A stretch of 6,688 bases of DNA from Gallionella sp. (GCA_017880945.1 JADGRM010000124.1:1-6688), one strand, 5' to 3'; numbered from the stretch's first letter, positions 1 to 6,157 are shown. Numbers and translations are program-made. The notes: generated by a model not told the origin, from the sequence alone.

Positions 1-303
1 ATCCGCACCGCGCAGCTCCGACCCGAAGTGTCCGGTCTGTATCATCTGGTTGCGGGAGGCGAAGCTTCGTGGCACAGCTATGCCAGCTTCGTGATCGACC
101 TTGCGCGCCGCGCCGGTGTCCCGCTCAAGGTCGCGCCGGATGCGATCAAGCCCGTGCCCACCAGCGCTTTCCCCACACCCGCGAAACGCCCGCACAACTC
201 GCGGATGGATACCGCGAAACTGCAGCGCACTTTCGGATTGAACCTGCCGTCGTGGGAAACCGGTGTGGCGCGGATGTTGAACGAAGTGCTGGAGAAATTG
301 TAG
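1..303 (+). CDS. rmlD: dTDP-4-dehydrorhamnose reductase, C-terminal part (5' end outside window)
   Basis: The reading frame is open from base 1 to the TAG at 301-303 and gives about 100 residues. Full-length RmlD proteins are near 290-300 residues, so roughly the first two thirds (Rossmann NADPH-binding fold and YxxxK catalytic pair) lie upstream of the window. The visible part carries the typical RmlD C-terminal signatures: GLYHLVAGGEASWHSYA, then a PTSAFPTPAKRPHNSRMDT block (the substrate-binding end of the family), then a final LPSWETGVARML helix. The enzyme performs the last step of dTDP-L-rhamnose synthesis, reducing dTDP-4-keto-L-rhamnose with NADPH in the cytoplasm, for surface polysaccharide. 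No other rml genes are visible; they would be upstream. The stop codon lies inside the left arm of a long hairpin. Identity is firm; the internal GTG at 28 is not a real start. Confidence 0.93.
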   Translation: MRTAQLRPEVSGLYHLVAGGEASWHSYASFVIDLARRAGVPLKVAPDAIKPVPTSAFPTPAKRPHNSRMDTAKLQRTFGLNLPSWETGVARMLNEVLEKL

Positions 304-354
304 GAGCAGGCCATGCCTGCGAGCCATTTGGTCGCGGGCATGGCCCGCTCCTAC
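300..354. repeat. Long REP-like hairpin containing the rmlD stop codon
   Basis: The left arm from G300 (TAGGAGC, A, GGCCATGCC, then TGCGA) pairs with the right arm ending at C354 (TCGC, GGGCATGGCC, C, GCTCCTAC). There is one A/C mismatch (308/346) and one G-U pair (318/336), giving a stem of about 22 pairs around a short loop near 323-331. TAGGAGC...GCTCCTA ends are typical of REP-type palindromes in proteobacteria. The stem could act as a bidirectional terminator or 3'-end stabiliser for rmlD, but no T-run follows it, so it is not a classical intrinsic terminator. What is seen is the palindrome; the REP assignment is inference. Confidence 0.75.
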
Positions 355-420
355 GATATTTCACTGTTGATTGAGAAATGGAATCAGTTTTTGTAGGGCG
401 GGCTTCGCCCGCCGGATCAA

Positions 421-444
421 GCCTGTCCTGAGCTTGCCGAAGGG
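421..444. repeat. Interspersed repeat of the GTCCTGAGCTTG type
   Basis: The segment contains GTCCTGAGCTTG at 425-436 followed by CCGAAGGG at 437-444. It closely resembles a short interspersed repeat, usually with GTCGAAGG at this end, that I recognise from intergenic regions of many proteobacteria. Here it sits inside the left half of the MITE-like element, between the left-end hairpin and the internal GTCGGGC motif, as if it had been inserted there. No function is known to me. Confidence 0.5.
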
Positions 445-455
445 TTGTCGGGCGA

Positions 456-518
456 GCTTTGCATAGCCATTCGGTTAAGTCACCTAAAGGCTTTGCATAG
501 CCATTCGGCTAAGTCACC
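456..518. repeat. Two imperfect 29-bp direct repeats
   Basis: The units at 456-484 and 490-518 both begin GCTTTGCATAGCCATTCGG and end TAAGTCACC. They differ at one base (T475 versus C509) and are separated by 5 bases (TAAAG), so the period is 34. The second unit continues into a hairpin: CGGCT (506-510) pairs with AGCCG (535-539) and GTCACC (513-518) with GGTGAC (526-531), around the loop AAAATAC. The base that differs between the units, C509, lies in the outer stem, where it gives a G-C pair that T475 would turn into G-U. This suggests local duplication of part of the palindromic element. Confidence 0.8.
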
Positions 519-566
519 AAAATACGGTGACATAAGCCGCTGGTTAAGCCCGACCTACGACTCAGC

Positions 567-608
567 CCTTGCACCTTGATCCTTGCACCTTGCACCTTGA
601 CCCTTGGT
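567..608. repeat. 7-bp tandem array, six units of CCTTGNN
   Basis: Six in-phase heptamers are seen: CCTTGCA, CCTTGAT, CCTTGCA, CCTTGCA, CCTTGAC and CCTTGGT. Only the last two positions vary, apart from a degenerate seventh unit, TCTTATC, which runs into the ppx stop codon. The array starts 9 bases beyond the MITE-like element and ends 2 bases before the ppx stop (TAA, 611-613 on the minus strand). On the minus strand it reads as NNCAAGG repeats in the ppx 3' untranslated region. Seven-base phasing is unusual for simple replication slippage within a codon-constrained sequence but normal for intergenic short tandem repeats. Confidence 0.8.
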
Positions 609-610
609 TC

Positions 611-2086
611 TTATCCTTCGACGATCTGCAAACTGACGCCCAGCGCTTTCCACTGTTTCACTTCATCCTGCAATACGGTTTCGGTCAGGGGATTTTGTGC
701 CAGCCAGTCGGGGTCTATCGAGAGGTGGAACTTGGTGCCGCTGAAACGTCCTTGCAAAGCGGGCAGGCCGCTGTCGCTGCGGTTGCGATAGAACAGCACC
801 GCCAGGCGCAAACTCATTGCCAGAATAAAATCTTCAGTATTTTTCAACTGCCCCTGCAGCTTGTTCAGACTGCCGCGCTGCGCCAGCGTCAACAGGCTCA
901 GGCGCGTTTGTTCCTTTTTTGAGTAGCCCGGCATGTCGGCGTTGGCGAGGATGTAGGCGGTGTGTTTGTGATAGCCGTTGTGTGCGACGCTGATGCCGAT
1001 CTCGTGCAGGTTGGCTGCCCAGCCGAGCAGGTGCAGCGCGGCTGGGTCGTTTTCGCTGCCGAGAAATTGCTGCGCCAATATCTGCGCGAGTTTCGCGACG
1101 CGCCCGGCTTGTTTGGCATCGACGTGATAACGCTGCATGAACTGCTGGGCGGTCACGTCGCGCACGTCATGGTCATGAAAGCGTCCCAGCAAGTCATACA
1201 GAACGCCCTCGCGCAACGCGCCCATGGCGGGGTCCATGTGGGTGATATTCAGTTCGCAAAATGCCGCGTACAAGATCGCAAACCCGCCGGCCAGCGTGGA
1301 AATGCGATCCTGGCGAAAGCCCTGCAGATCGAGCTTATGCATGTCGCCGACATTGAGCAGATGGGCGCGCAATCTGTCGAGCCCGTCGCGCGTGATACCG
1401 CCGTTGCTGTAGCCGTTCAGCTCCAGGATTTCGGCGATCGCCCTGGCCGTGCCGGACGAGCCGAGGGCCTGCTGCCATTGCCCCTTGTAGTCCGCGACGA
1501 TGGTTTGCAATTCGTTGCGCGCGGCGAGTTCGGCCTGTTTGAGATTTTGTTTGGTGATCTTCCCGTCCGGGAAAAAACGGTTGCTGAAACTGACGCAGCC
1601 CATATACAGGCTTTCCAGTTTGAGCGGAGTGAGCCCGTTGCCGATGATGAATTCGGTCGAGCCGCCGCCGATGTCGATCACCAGCCGGTTGTGTTTCGAT
1701 TGCGGCAACTCATGCGCCACGCCGAGGTAGATCAGCCGTGCTTCTTCGCGTCCGGCGATGACTTCGATCGGAAATCCCAGGACATGCTCGGCTTGCGGTA
1801 TGAAGTCGGCGGCATTTTTGGCCACGCGCAGCGAGTTGGTGCCGACCACGCGCACCGCATCGCGCGGCAAGTTGCGCAGGCGTTCGGCAAATCGTCCCAG
1901 TGCAACCAGGGCGCGTTGCTGTGTCTCGGCATCCAGATATTTGTCGGCGGTGAGCCCGGCGGCCAGCCGCACCGGTTCGCGCAATCCGTCCAGCATGTAT
2001 AGCTGGTCACCCTCCACCCGCGCGACTTGCAATCTAAAACTGTTCGAGCCCAGATCAACGGCGGCGAGGATAGGCTGTTGCCGCAC
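611..2086 (-). CDS. ppx: Exopolyphosphatase (Ppx/GppA family)
   Basis: This 491-residue protein has the acetate kinase/Hsp70/actin fold of the Ppx/GppA phosphatases, which release phosphate from the ends of inorganic polyphosphate (and in GppA from pppGpp). The first phosphate loop DLGSNSFRL is at about residues 11-19, the NEEAR-like catalytic stretch REEARLIY at about 113-120 (catalytic Glu among E114/E115), and the second loop DIGGGSTEF at about 138-146. The C-terminal half contains the HD-like helical domain, with LHEIG at about 360-364 and HNGYHKHTAYIL at about 369-380, as in long E. coli-type Ppx; length is close to that family (about 510). The start is GTG at 2086-2084, sharing one base with the phoU stop (TAG/GTG). 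A weak AGGAA lies about 10 bases upstream inside phoU, so translation is probably coupled. GppA activity cannot be excluded from sequence alone. Confidence 0.93.
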   Translation of the reverse strand: MRQQPILAAVDLGSNSFRLQVARVEGDQLYMLDGLREPVRLAAGLTADKYLDAETQQRALVALGRFAERLRNLPRDAVRVVGTNSLRVAKNAADFIPQAEHVLGFPIEVIAGREEARLIYLGVAHELPQSKHNRLVIDIGGGSTEFIIGNGLTPLKLESLYMGCVSFSNRFFPDGKITKQNLKQAELAARNELQTIVADYKGQWQQALGSSGTARAIAEILELNGYSNGGITRDGLDRLRAHLLNVGDMHKLDLQGFRQDRISTLAGGFAILYAAFCELNITHMDPAMGALREGVLYDLLGRFHDHDVRDVTAQQFMQRYHVDAKQAGRVAKLAQILAQQFLGSENDPAALHLLGWAANLHEIGISVAHNGYHKHTAYILANADMPGYSKKEQTRLSLLTLAQRGSLNKLQGQLKNTEDFILAMSLRLAVLFYRNRSDSGLPALQGRFSGTKFHLSIDPDWLAQNPLTETVLQDEVKQWKALGVSLQIVEG

Positions 2087-2793
2087 TATTTCTGGATTTC
2101 CTGATCGATCTCATCAATGGTGATGTGGCGGACGTCGCGTCCCTTGACCATGTAGATGACATACTCTGACATGTTTTTGGCGTGGTCGCCGATGCGTTCG
2201 ATCGCTTTCGCGACGAACAGGATCTCCAGCGAAGTGGAAATGGTGCGCGGGTCTTCCATCATGAAGGTGATGAGGTAACGCATGATGGCGCGAAACTCTT
2301 CGTCCACCTGGTCGTCCTGCCGCACCACCTGTGCGGCCATCACCACATCCAGGCGCGCAAAGGCGTCCAGAGACTTGCGCAGCATGTCCAGGGCGATTTC
2401 GGAAGCATGTTTTATTTCATGATAGCGCGGGATGGCCAACCCTTGTTTTTGCGACAGCAGCTTGGCCATGCGCGCGATCTTTTCGGCCTCGTCGCCGATG
2501 CGTTCCAGGTCGGTGATGGTCTTGATCACCGCCATCACCAGACGCAAATCACCCGCAGCCGGCTGGCGGCGCGCGATCACCTGGCTGCATGCTTCGTCTA
2601 TCTTTACTTCCATCGCGTTGACGCGACGGTCGTCGTTGATCACCCGTGTCATCAGGGCTACGTCGCCGCTGACGAGCGACTCGACGGCATTCTTGATCTG
2701 GCTTTCCACCAAACCGCCCATCTGCAACACATGTGCGCGGATGGCCTCGAGATCGGCATCGAACTGCCGGGAAATATGGTCACTGCTAGACAT
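2086..2793 (-). CDS. phoU: Phosphate-specific transport system regulator PhoU
   Basis: This 235-residue, all-helical protein matches PhoU in length and in both tandem three-helix domains. Each domain carries the metal-binding E/DxxxD-type motif: DLERIGDEAEKIA at about 95-107 and AIERIGDHAKNMSE at about 197-210. PhoU couples the PstSCAB phosphate transporter to the PhoR/PhoB two-component system and represses the Pho regulon when phosphate is plentiful. It acts at the inner face of the cytoplasmic membrane. The ATG at 2793 is preceded by AAGGA (2801-2805 on the minus strand) at good spacing. It overlaps ppx downstream by one base and follows rpiA after 92 bases. No pst, phoB or phoR genes are in the window, so here phoU is paired with polyphosphate breakdown rather than with its transporter. 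A candidate PhoB box lies just upstream. Confidence 0.95.
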   Translation of the reverse strand: MSSSDHISRQFDADLEAIRAHVLQMGGLVESQIKNAVESLVSGDVALMTRVINDDRRVNAMEVKIDEACSQVIARRQPAAGDLRLVMAVIKTITDLERIGDEAEKIARMAKLLSQKQGLAIPRYHEIKHASEIALDMLRKSLDAFARLDVVMAAQVVRQDDQVDEEFRAIMRYLITFMMEDPRTISTSLEILFVAKAIERIGDHAKNMSEYVIYMVKGRDVRHITIDEIDQEIQK

Positions 2794-2822
2794 GATGAAT
2801 TCCTTGATTTAAATAACTTTAC

Positions 2823-2856
2823 AGCATAAGCGGCAAATGTGAAGGTAAAGTGACAG
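2823..2856 (-). promoter_or_regulatory. Candidate PhoB box and -10 element driving phoU-ppx
   Basis: Read on the minus strand, 2856 to 2839 is CTGTCACTTTACCTTCAC: a 7-mer CTGTCAC (6 of 7 to CTGTCAT), a 4-base AT-rich spacer, and a second 7-mer CCTTCAC (4 of 7). The 11-base period is that of PhoB half-sites. Exactly 10 bases further lies TATGCT (2828-2823, 4 of 6 to TATAAT), which is the box-to-minus-10 spacing of PhoB-activated promoters such as E. coli phoA. Transcription would start near 2816, leaving a short leader with the phoU ribosome binding site. An alternative sigma70 reading is TTCACA with TAAAGT at 16-base spacing. The second half-site is weak, so this is a good candidate, not proof. 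Confidence 0.5.
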
Positions 2857-2870
2857 CCGCAAAAGCGGCT
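2855..2870 (-). other. Perfect stem-loop between rpiA and phoU
   Basis: AGCCGC, a TTTT loop and GCGGCT (minus strand, 2870 to 2855) form a perfect 6-bp stem starting 15 bases past the rpiA stop codon. The next bases are GTCACTTTA, with no uridine run, so it is at best a weak terminator or an mRNA 3'-end structure for rpiA. Its distal arm overlaps the first two bases of the candidate PhoB box. Confidence 0.5.
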
Positions 2871-2885
2871 CTCAATACAGTCCCT

Positions 2886-3548
2886 CTAGACCGTCATCGT
2901 CTTCACGCCTTCCGGTGTGCCCAGCAGCAGCACATCGGCGCCACGGCGAGCGAACAAGCCGTTGGTGACGGCTCCCGCGATGTGATCCAGTGTGGATTCC
3001 AGTTCCACCGGGTTCATGATGTCAAGTCCATGCACATCGAGGATCAGGTTGCCGTTGTCGGTGGTAAAACCCTCGCGCAACTTGGGCTGCCCGCCCAGCG
3101 CGGCCAGCTGCCGCGCCACAGAACTGCGCGCCATCGGGATCACTTCTACCGGCAACGGAAACTTGCCCAGCACATCCACCAGCTTGCTGGCATCGCACAC
3201 GCAGATGAATTTCTTGCTGGCTGCCGCCACGATCTTCTCGCGCGTCAGCGCGCCGCCGCCGCCCTTGATCATGTGCAGATGGCGCGTGATCTCGTCCGCT
3301 CCGTCCACATACACCTGCAGGCTGCCGGCATCGTTCAGCGACAACACTTCGATGCCGTGTCCCATCAAGCGCTTCGCCGAAGCTTCCGAACTGGCGACCG
3401 CGCCGCGTATCTTGTGCTTGATCCTGGCCAATTCATCGATGAAGAAATTGGCGGTGGAACCGGTGCCCACGCCGACGATGCAGTCGACGGGCACATATTC
3501 GATCGCAGCCTTGGCGACTGCGCGCTTCATTTCATCCTGACTCATCAT
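2886..3548 (-). CDS. rpiA: Ribose-5-phosphate isomerase A
   Basis: RpiA interconverts ribose-5-phosphate and ribulose-5-phosphate in the cytoplasm, linking the oxidative and non-oxidative pentose phosphate branches. The protein is close to the E. coli enzyme throughout. It has the phosphate loop GVGTGSTANFFIDEL near 26-40, the catalytic YVDGADE with D82 and D85, KGGGGALTREK with K95 and E104, and the ends PLPVEVIPMARS and TDNGNLILDVHG. Two ATG codons are adjacent (3548 and 3545). The second gives 219 residues and exactly the E. coli numbering (D81, D84, K94, E103), while GTGAG upstream is 8 bases from the first ATG and 11 from the second. The first is given here; the difference is one residue. 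It leads the rpiA-phoU-ppx run. The 118-base gap to the upstream minus-strand gene includes TGCAATAAT (3597-3589), a possible extended -10 without a convincing -35. Confidence 0.96.
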   Translation of the reverse strand: MMSQDEMKRAVAKAAIEYVPVDCIVGVGTGSTANFFIDELARIKHKIRGAVASSEASAKRLMGHGIEVLSLNDAGSLQVYVDGADEITRHLHMIKGGGGALTREKIVAAASKKFICVCDASKLVDVLGKFPLPVEVIPMARSSVARQLAALGGQPKLREGFTTDNGNLILDVHGLDIMNPVELESTLDHIAGAVTNGLFARRGADVLLLGTPEGVKTMTV

Positions 3549-3666
3549 ACTGTTGGCTCACTTTCGATATTATTGATTCACACACGCGATTATTGCAGGA
3601 ATTGAAAAGTTTGGGGAATTTTGCTCGTGCAACGTATCCGCTTGCAGTCATATACCCGAATCCGGC

Positions 3667-4308
3667 TCAAAAGCGCATCATCAAAGCCGCACCGACCTCC
3701 GTCTGTACGAAGCCGTTGCTGCGGACCTTGATGGTGCAGCCGCCGGAACAAAAGACAGCAGAGTCGGAATTGAGCATCGTGTAGATACCGCGCACATCGA
3801 ATCGTAAGCCAAGGCTCCCGGTGAGGAAAAACTTGGCGCCGCCGCCGAGCGATAGTGACAGGCGATTTTCCGTGGTGAGGTCGGAACGATTCGGGGCCAT
3901 GCGCGTGAGGCCTATCGTGCCCGATACGAAGGGACGCACGCGCTCGCTTTCCGGCAACATAGGCAACATATAGAGCCCGCCGATGTGATAGTAATCGATC
4001 GTGAGATCGAACAGCGGGTTGCCCGTGAAGGGTCCGGTGGTCGCCAGGTGCGTGGCCTGCCGGCTCAGGAAGACTTCGATCTGCTTGTCCGGCTCTGTGT
4101 CGAAGTCGAGCAGCAACCCGAAGGATTTCGCATCCCCGACCTCGAACTGCGATGCGGTGTTGGTGTCCTCGAAGCTGCCGCCGTAGCGCTGGCCGGCGAA
4201 CGGCGCGACCTCAATCATCTGTGCAGCGGATGAAACGGCGGGAATCAAGGCGAGTGCCGGAATGAGTGCCAGAGTGATTGCCGGAATAATCGCCGCAATA
4301 ATTTTCAT
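3667..4308 (-). CDS. Putative outer-membrane beta-barrel protein, unnamed
   Basis: I do not recognise a named family. The 213-residue product begins with MK and a long hydrophobic stretch to about residue 25, then SSAAQ, a good signal peptidase I site after about A29. The mature part has alternating polar/apolar segments with glycine- and aromatic-rich strands (for example FGLLLDF, YHIGGLYMLP, LSLGGGAKFFL, LGLRFDVRGIY, VGAALMMRF). It ends in phenylalanine, the usual C-terminal signal of outer-membrane barrels. About eight strands would fit an OmpW/opacity-like small barrel. Two cysteines four apart (FCSGGC, C187 and C191) probably sit in an extracellular loop and could form a disulfide. No strong Shine-Dalgarno precedes the ATG, but the signal peptide supports this start. 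It is divergent from pgm and has its own promoter candidate. Function unknown. Confidence 0.8.
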   Translation of the reverse strand: MKIIAAIIPAITLALIPALALIPAVSSAAQMIEVAPFAGQRYGGSFEDTNTASQFEVGDAKSFGLLLDFDTEPDKQIEVFLSRQATHLATTGPFTGNPLFDLTIDYYHIGGLYMLPMLPESERVRPFVSGTIGLTRMAPNRSDLTTENRLSLSLGGGAKFFLTGSLGLRFDVRGIYTMLNSDSAVFCSGGCTIKVRSNGFVQTEVGAALMMRF

Positions 4309-4360
4309 TTCAACAGGCCCGTCAGGCTGGGGATCGATCGTTCATCCCGCTTCGGAAGTG

Positions 4361-4389
4361 AATGTAATCGCGGGGTGACGGGGCGTCAA
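4361..4389 (-). promoter_or_regulatory. Sigma70-like promoter for the outer-membrane protein gene
   Basis: On the minus strand TTGACG (4389-4384, 5 of 6 to consensus) is followed after exactly 17 bases by TACATT (4366-4361, 4 of 6). Transcription would start near 4354, leaving a leader of about 46 bases before the ATG at 4308. Confidence 0.5.
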
Positions 4390-4412
4390 TAGCCACGGGG
4401 ATCAGGAGATTG

Positions 4413-4429
4413 CCCGGAGATCATCCGGG
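4413..4429. other. Short inverted repeat in the divergent intergenic region
   Basis: CCCGGA (4413-4418), GATCA, TCCGGG (4424-4429) is a perfect 6-bp inverted repeat, and the central GATCA allows it to be read as an operator-like dyad. It lies upstream of both divergent genes, about 25 bases above the -35 of the outer-membrane protein promoter and 92 bases above pgm. A regulator site is possible but unproven. No convincing promoter for pgm was found in 4390-4520. Confidence 0.35.
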
Positions 4430-4520
4430 AGCGCAGCTCATTCGCGGTTCTGGCGGGCCGAATTCCGGTTCAGCGGTGTTAAGATGCCGATGAAATTACA
4501 ATAAAGCGGGAGGAACGAAA

Positions 4521-6152
4521 ATGCAGATCCGTACAATTGCAACCGCACCCTACACCGATCAAAAGCCCGGCACTTCCGGATTACGCAAACGCGTTCCGGT
4601 CTTTCAGCAAGCGCGCTACCTGGAAAATTTCGCCCAGTCCATCTTCGATACCATCGCAGCGCCGCCGGATGCGACACTGGTGCTGGGCGGCGACGGACGC
4701 TATTACAACCGCGAGGCGATCCAGATCATTCTGAAAATGGCGGCGGCCAACGGCTTCGGGCGCGTGCTGGTCGGCCAGGGCGGCATACTCTCCACGCCCG
4801 CAGCCTCCTGCTTGATCCGCAAATATCGCACCCACGGCGGCATCATCCTGTCGGCCAGCCACAACCCCGGCGGGCCGGACGGCGATTTCGGCATCAAGTA
4901 CAACACCGCCAACGGCGGCCCCGCACCCGAGAAGATCACCGATGCGATCTTCGCGCAAAGCAAAAAGATCGCGCAATACCGCATCGCCGATGCGGCCGAT
5001 GTGGAACTGGACAGGACGGGTGATTACGAGATCGGCGACATGACCGTGTCGGTGATCGACCCGGTTGAGGCCTACGCCGAACTGATGGAATCGCTGTTCG
5101 ATTTCGCGGCAATCCGCGCACTGCTGGCGTCCGGCTTCCGCATCAAGTTCGATGCGATGCACGCGGTGACCGGTCCTTATGCACGCGAGATCTTTGTGAA
5201 TCGCCTGGGCGCTCCGGCAGACAGCATCATGAACGCGGTGCCGCTGCCGGATTTCGGCGGCGGCCATCCCGACCCCAACCTCACTTACGCGCATGAACTG
5301 GTCGAGGTGTTGTATGGCGACGGTGCGCCGGATTTCGGTGCTGCCTCGGACGGCGACGGCGACCGCAACATGATCCTCGGCAAGCATTTTTTCGTCACGC
5401 CTTCCGACAGTCTCGCGATACTCGCCGCGAACGCGCATCTGGTGCCGGGTTACCAGCAAGGCCTGGCGGGCATCGCGCGCTCGATGCCGACCAGTGCGGC
5501 GGCTGATCGCGTCGCCAAGGCGCTCGGCATCCCCTGCTACGAGACCCCGACCGGCTGGAAGTTTTTCGGCAACCTGATGGATGCGGGCAAGGTGACGCTG
5601 TGCGGAGAAGAGAGCTTCGGCACAGGTTCCGATCACATCCGCGAGAAAGACGGGCTGTGGGCAGTGCTGTTCTGGCTGAACATCCTCGCGGTGCGCAAAC
5701 AATCGGTGGAAGCCATCGTGTTCGAACACTGGGCGCGCTTCGGGCGCAACGTGTACTCGCGCCACGATTACGAAGACATACCTGCTGACGCGGCCAACGG
5801 CGTGATGAAGCTGCTGCAAGACCGCTTTGCGGAATTGCGGGGTGCGCAGTTCGGCCATCTGCGAGTTAAGGTGTGCGATGATTTCAGCTATACCGATCCG
5901 GTGGACGGCAGTGTCAGCACCGGCCAGGGTGTGCGCATCATCTTCACCGACGATTCGCGCATCGTGTTCCGCTTGTCCGGCACCGGCACCGGGGGTGCGA
6001 CGCTGCGCATCTATCTGGAAAGTTTCGAGCCGGACGTTTCCAAACACCACCTTGATGCACAGCAAGCGCTGGCCACGCTGATCAGCATCGCACTGCAAAT
6101 TTCCGAATTGCGCAAACGCACCGGGCGCGAACAGCCGACGGTGATTACCTGA
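4521..6152 (+). CDS. pgm: Phosphoglucomutase, PGM1-like
   Basis: This 543-residue alpha-D-phosphohexomutase interconverts glucose-1-phosphate and glucose-6-phosphate through a phosphoserine and glucose-1,6-bisphosphate. It is cytosolic and feeds glycogen and nucleotide-sugar synthesis. All four domain signatures are present: the N-terminal QKPGTSGLRKRV (about 14-25), the catalytic serine in SASHNPGG (S113), the Mg-binding loop DGDGDRNMI (D277, D279, D281), the sugar-binding CGEESFGTGSDH (about 361-372), and the phosphate-binding RLSGTGTGGATLR (about 484-496). Length and sequence follow the eukaryotic PGM1 subfamily, down to the RTGR..PTVIT ending, rather than E. coli Pgm, which has a different N-terminus. 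The ATG at 4521 has a strong GGGAGGA (4508-4514) six bases upstream. It is divergent from the outer-membrane protein gene; ridA follows 204 bases later. Confidence 0.96.
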   Translation: MQIRTIATAPYTDQKPGTSGLRKRVPVFQQARYLENFAQSIFDTIAAPPDATLVLGGDGRYYNREAIQIILKMAAANGFGRVLVGQGGILSTPAASCLIRKYRTHGGIILSASHNPGGPDGDFGIKYNTANGGPAPEKITDAIFAQSKKIAQYRIADAADVELDRTGDYEIGDMTVSVIDPVEAYAELMESLFDFAAIRALLASGFRIKFDAMHAVTGPYAREIFVNRLGAPADSIMNAVPLPDFGGGHPDPNLTYAHELVEVLYGDGAPDFGAASDGDGDRNMILGKHFFVTPSDSLAILAANAHLVPGYQQGLAGIARSMPTSAAADRVAKALGIPCYETPTGWKFFGNLMDAGKVTLCGEESFGTGSDHIREKDGLWAVLFWLNILAVRKQSVEAIVFEHWARFGRNVYSRHDYEDIPADAANGVMKLLQDRFAELRGAQFGHLRVKVCDDFSYTDPVDGSVSTGQGVRIIFTDDSRIVFRLSGTGTGGATLRIYLESFEPDVSKHHLDAQQALATLISIALQISELRKRTGREQPTVIT

Positions 6153-6157
6153 ACGGC

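Larger units (their letters stand above)
393..558. mobile_element. MITE-like palindromic element, copy 1 (no coding capacity)
   Basis: The ends are inverted repeats: GTAGGGCGGGCTT at 393-405 and AAGCCCGACCTAC at 546-558, matching at 12 of 13 positions after inversion. Just inside the left end GGCGGGC (397-403) and GCCCGCC (407-413) form a tight hairpin. A second internal copy of the end motif, GTCGGGC at 447-453, can also pair with GCCCGAC at 548-554, so the element may be composite or nested. It contains a 29-bp direct repeat and a hairpin at 506-539. It shares the 10-mer CAAAATACGG (518-527) and its end motif with the element at 6197-6306. No transposase and no clear target-site duplication are visible. 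Such ends are widespread in betaproteobacterial intergenic regions; calling it mobile is inference. Confidence 0.55.

Noticed and set aside
456..518. Possible mini-CRISPR (29-bp repeats)
   Set aside because: There are only two units with a 5-base gap and no spacer-sized sequence, and no cas genes. It is better explained as a local duplication within a palindromic element.
569..922. 117-codon plus-strand frame starting in the heptamer array
   Set aside because: Its first residues come from translating the CCTTGNN repeats and the rest is antisense to the ppx 3' end.
962..2002. 346-codon open frame on the plus strand opposite ppx
   Set aside because: It lies wholly antisense to a clear Ppx with all catalytic motifs. 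Its composition (rich in Val, Ala, Arg, Gln, His) is typical of the complement of a GC-rich gene, and no known motif is visible.
2855..2870. Intrinsic terminator after rpiA
   Set aside because: The stem is perfect but short, and no T-run follows on the minus strand. It is kept only as a stem-loop.
2850..3605. 251-codon plus-strand frame opposite rpiA, and similar frames opposite phoU (2182-2829)
   Set aside because: They are antisense shadows of well-conserved genes, without a credible ribosome binding site or protein motifs.
4480..4502. Promoter for pgm (TAAGAT at 4480 or TACAAT at 4497)
   Set aside because: Neither has a recognisable -35 at 16-18 bases. The TACAAT would place the transcription start at the ribosome binding site.
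4581..6098. 505-codon open frame on the minus strand opposite pgm
   Set aside because: It is a long mirror frame of the phosphoglucomutase with an Arg/His/Val-rich composition and no recognisable domain. Stop codons are scarce in this phase because of codon bias on the sense strand.
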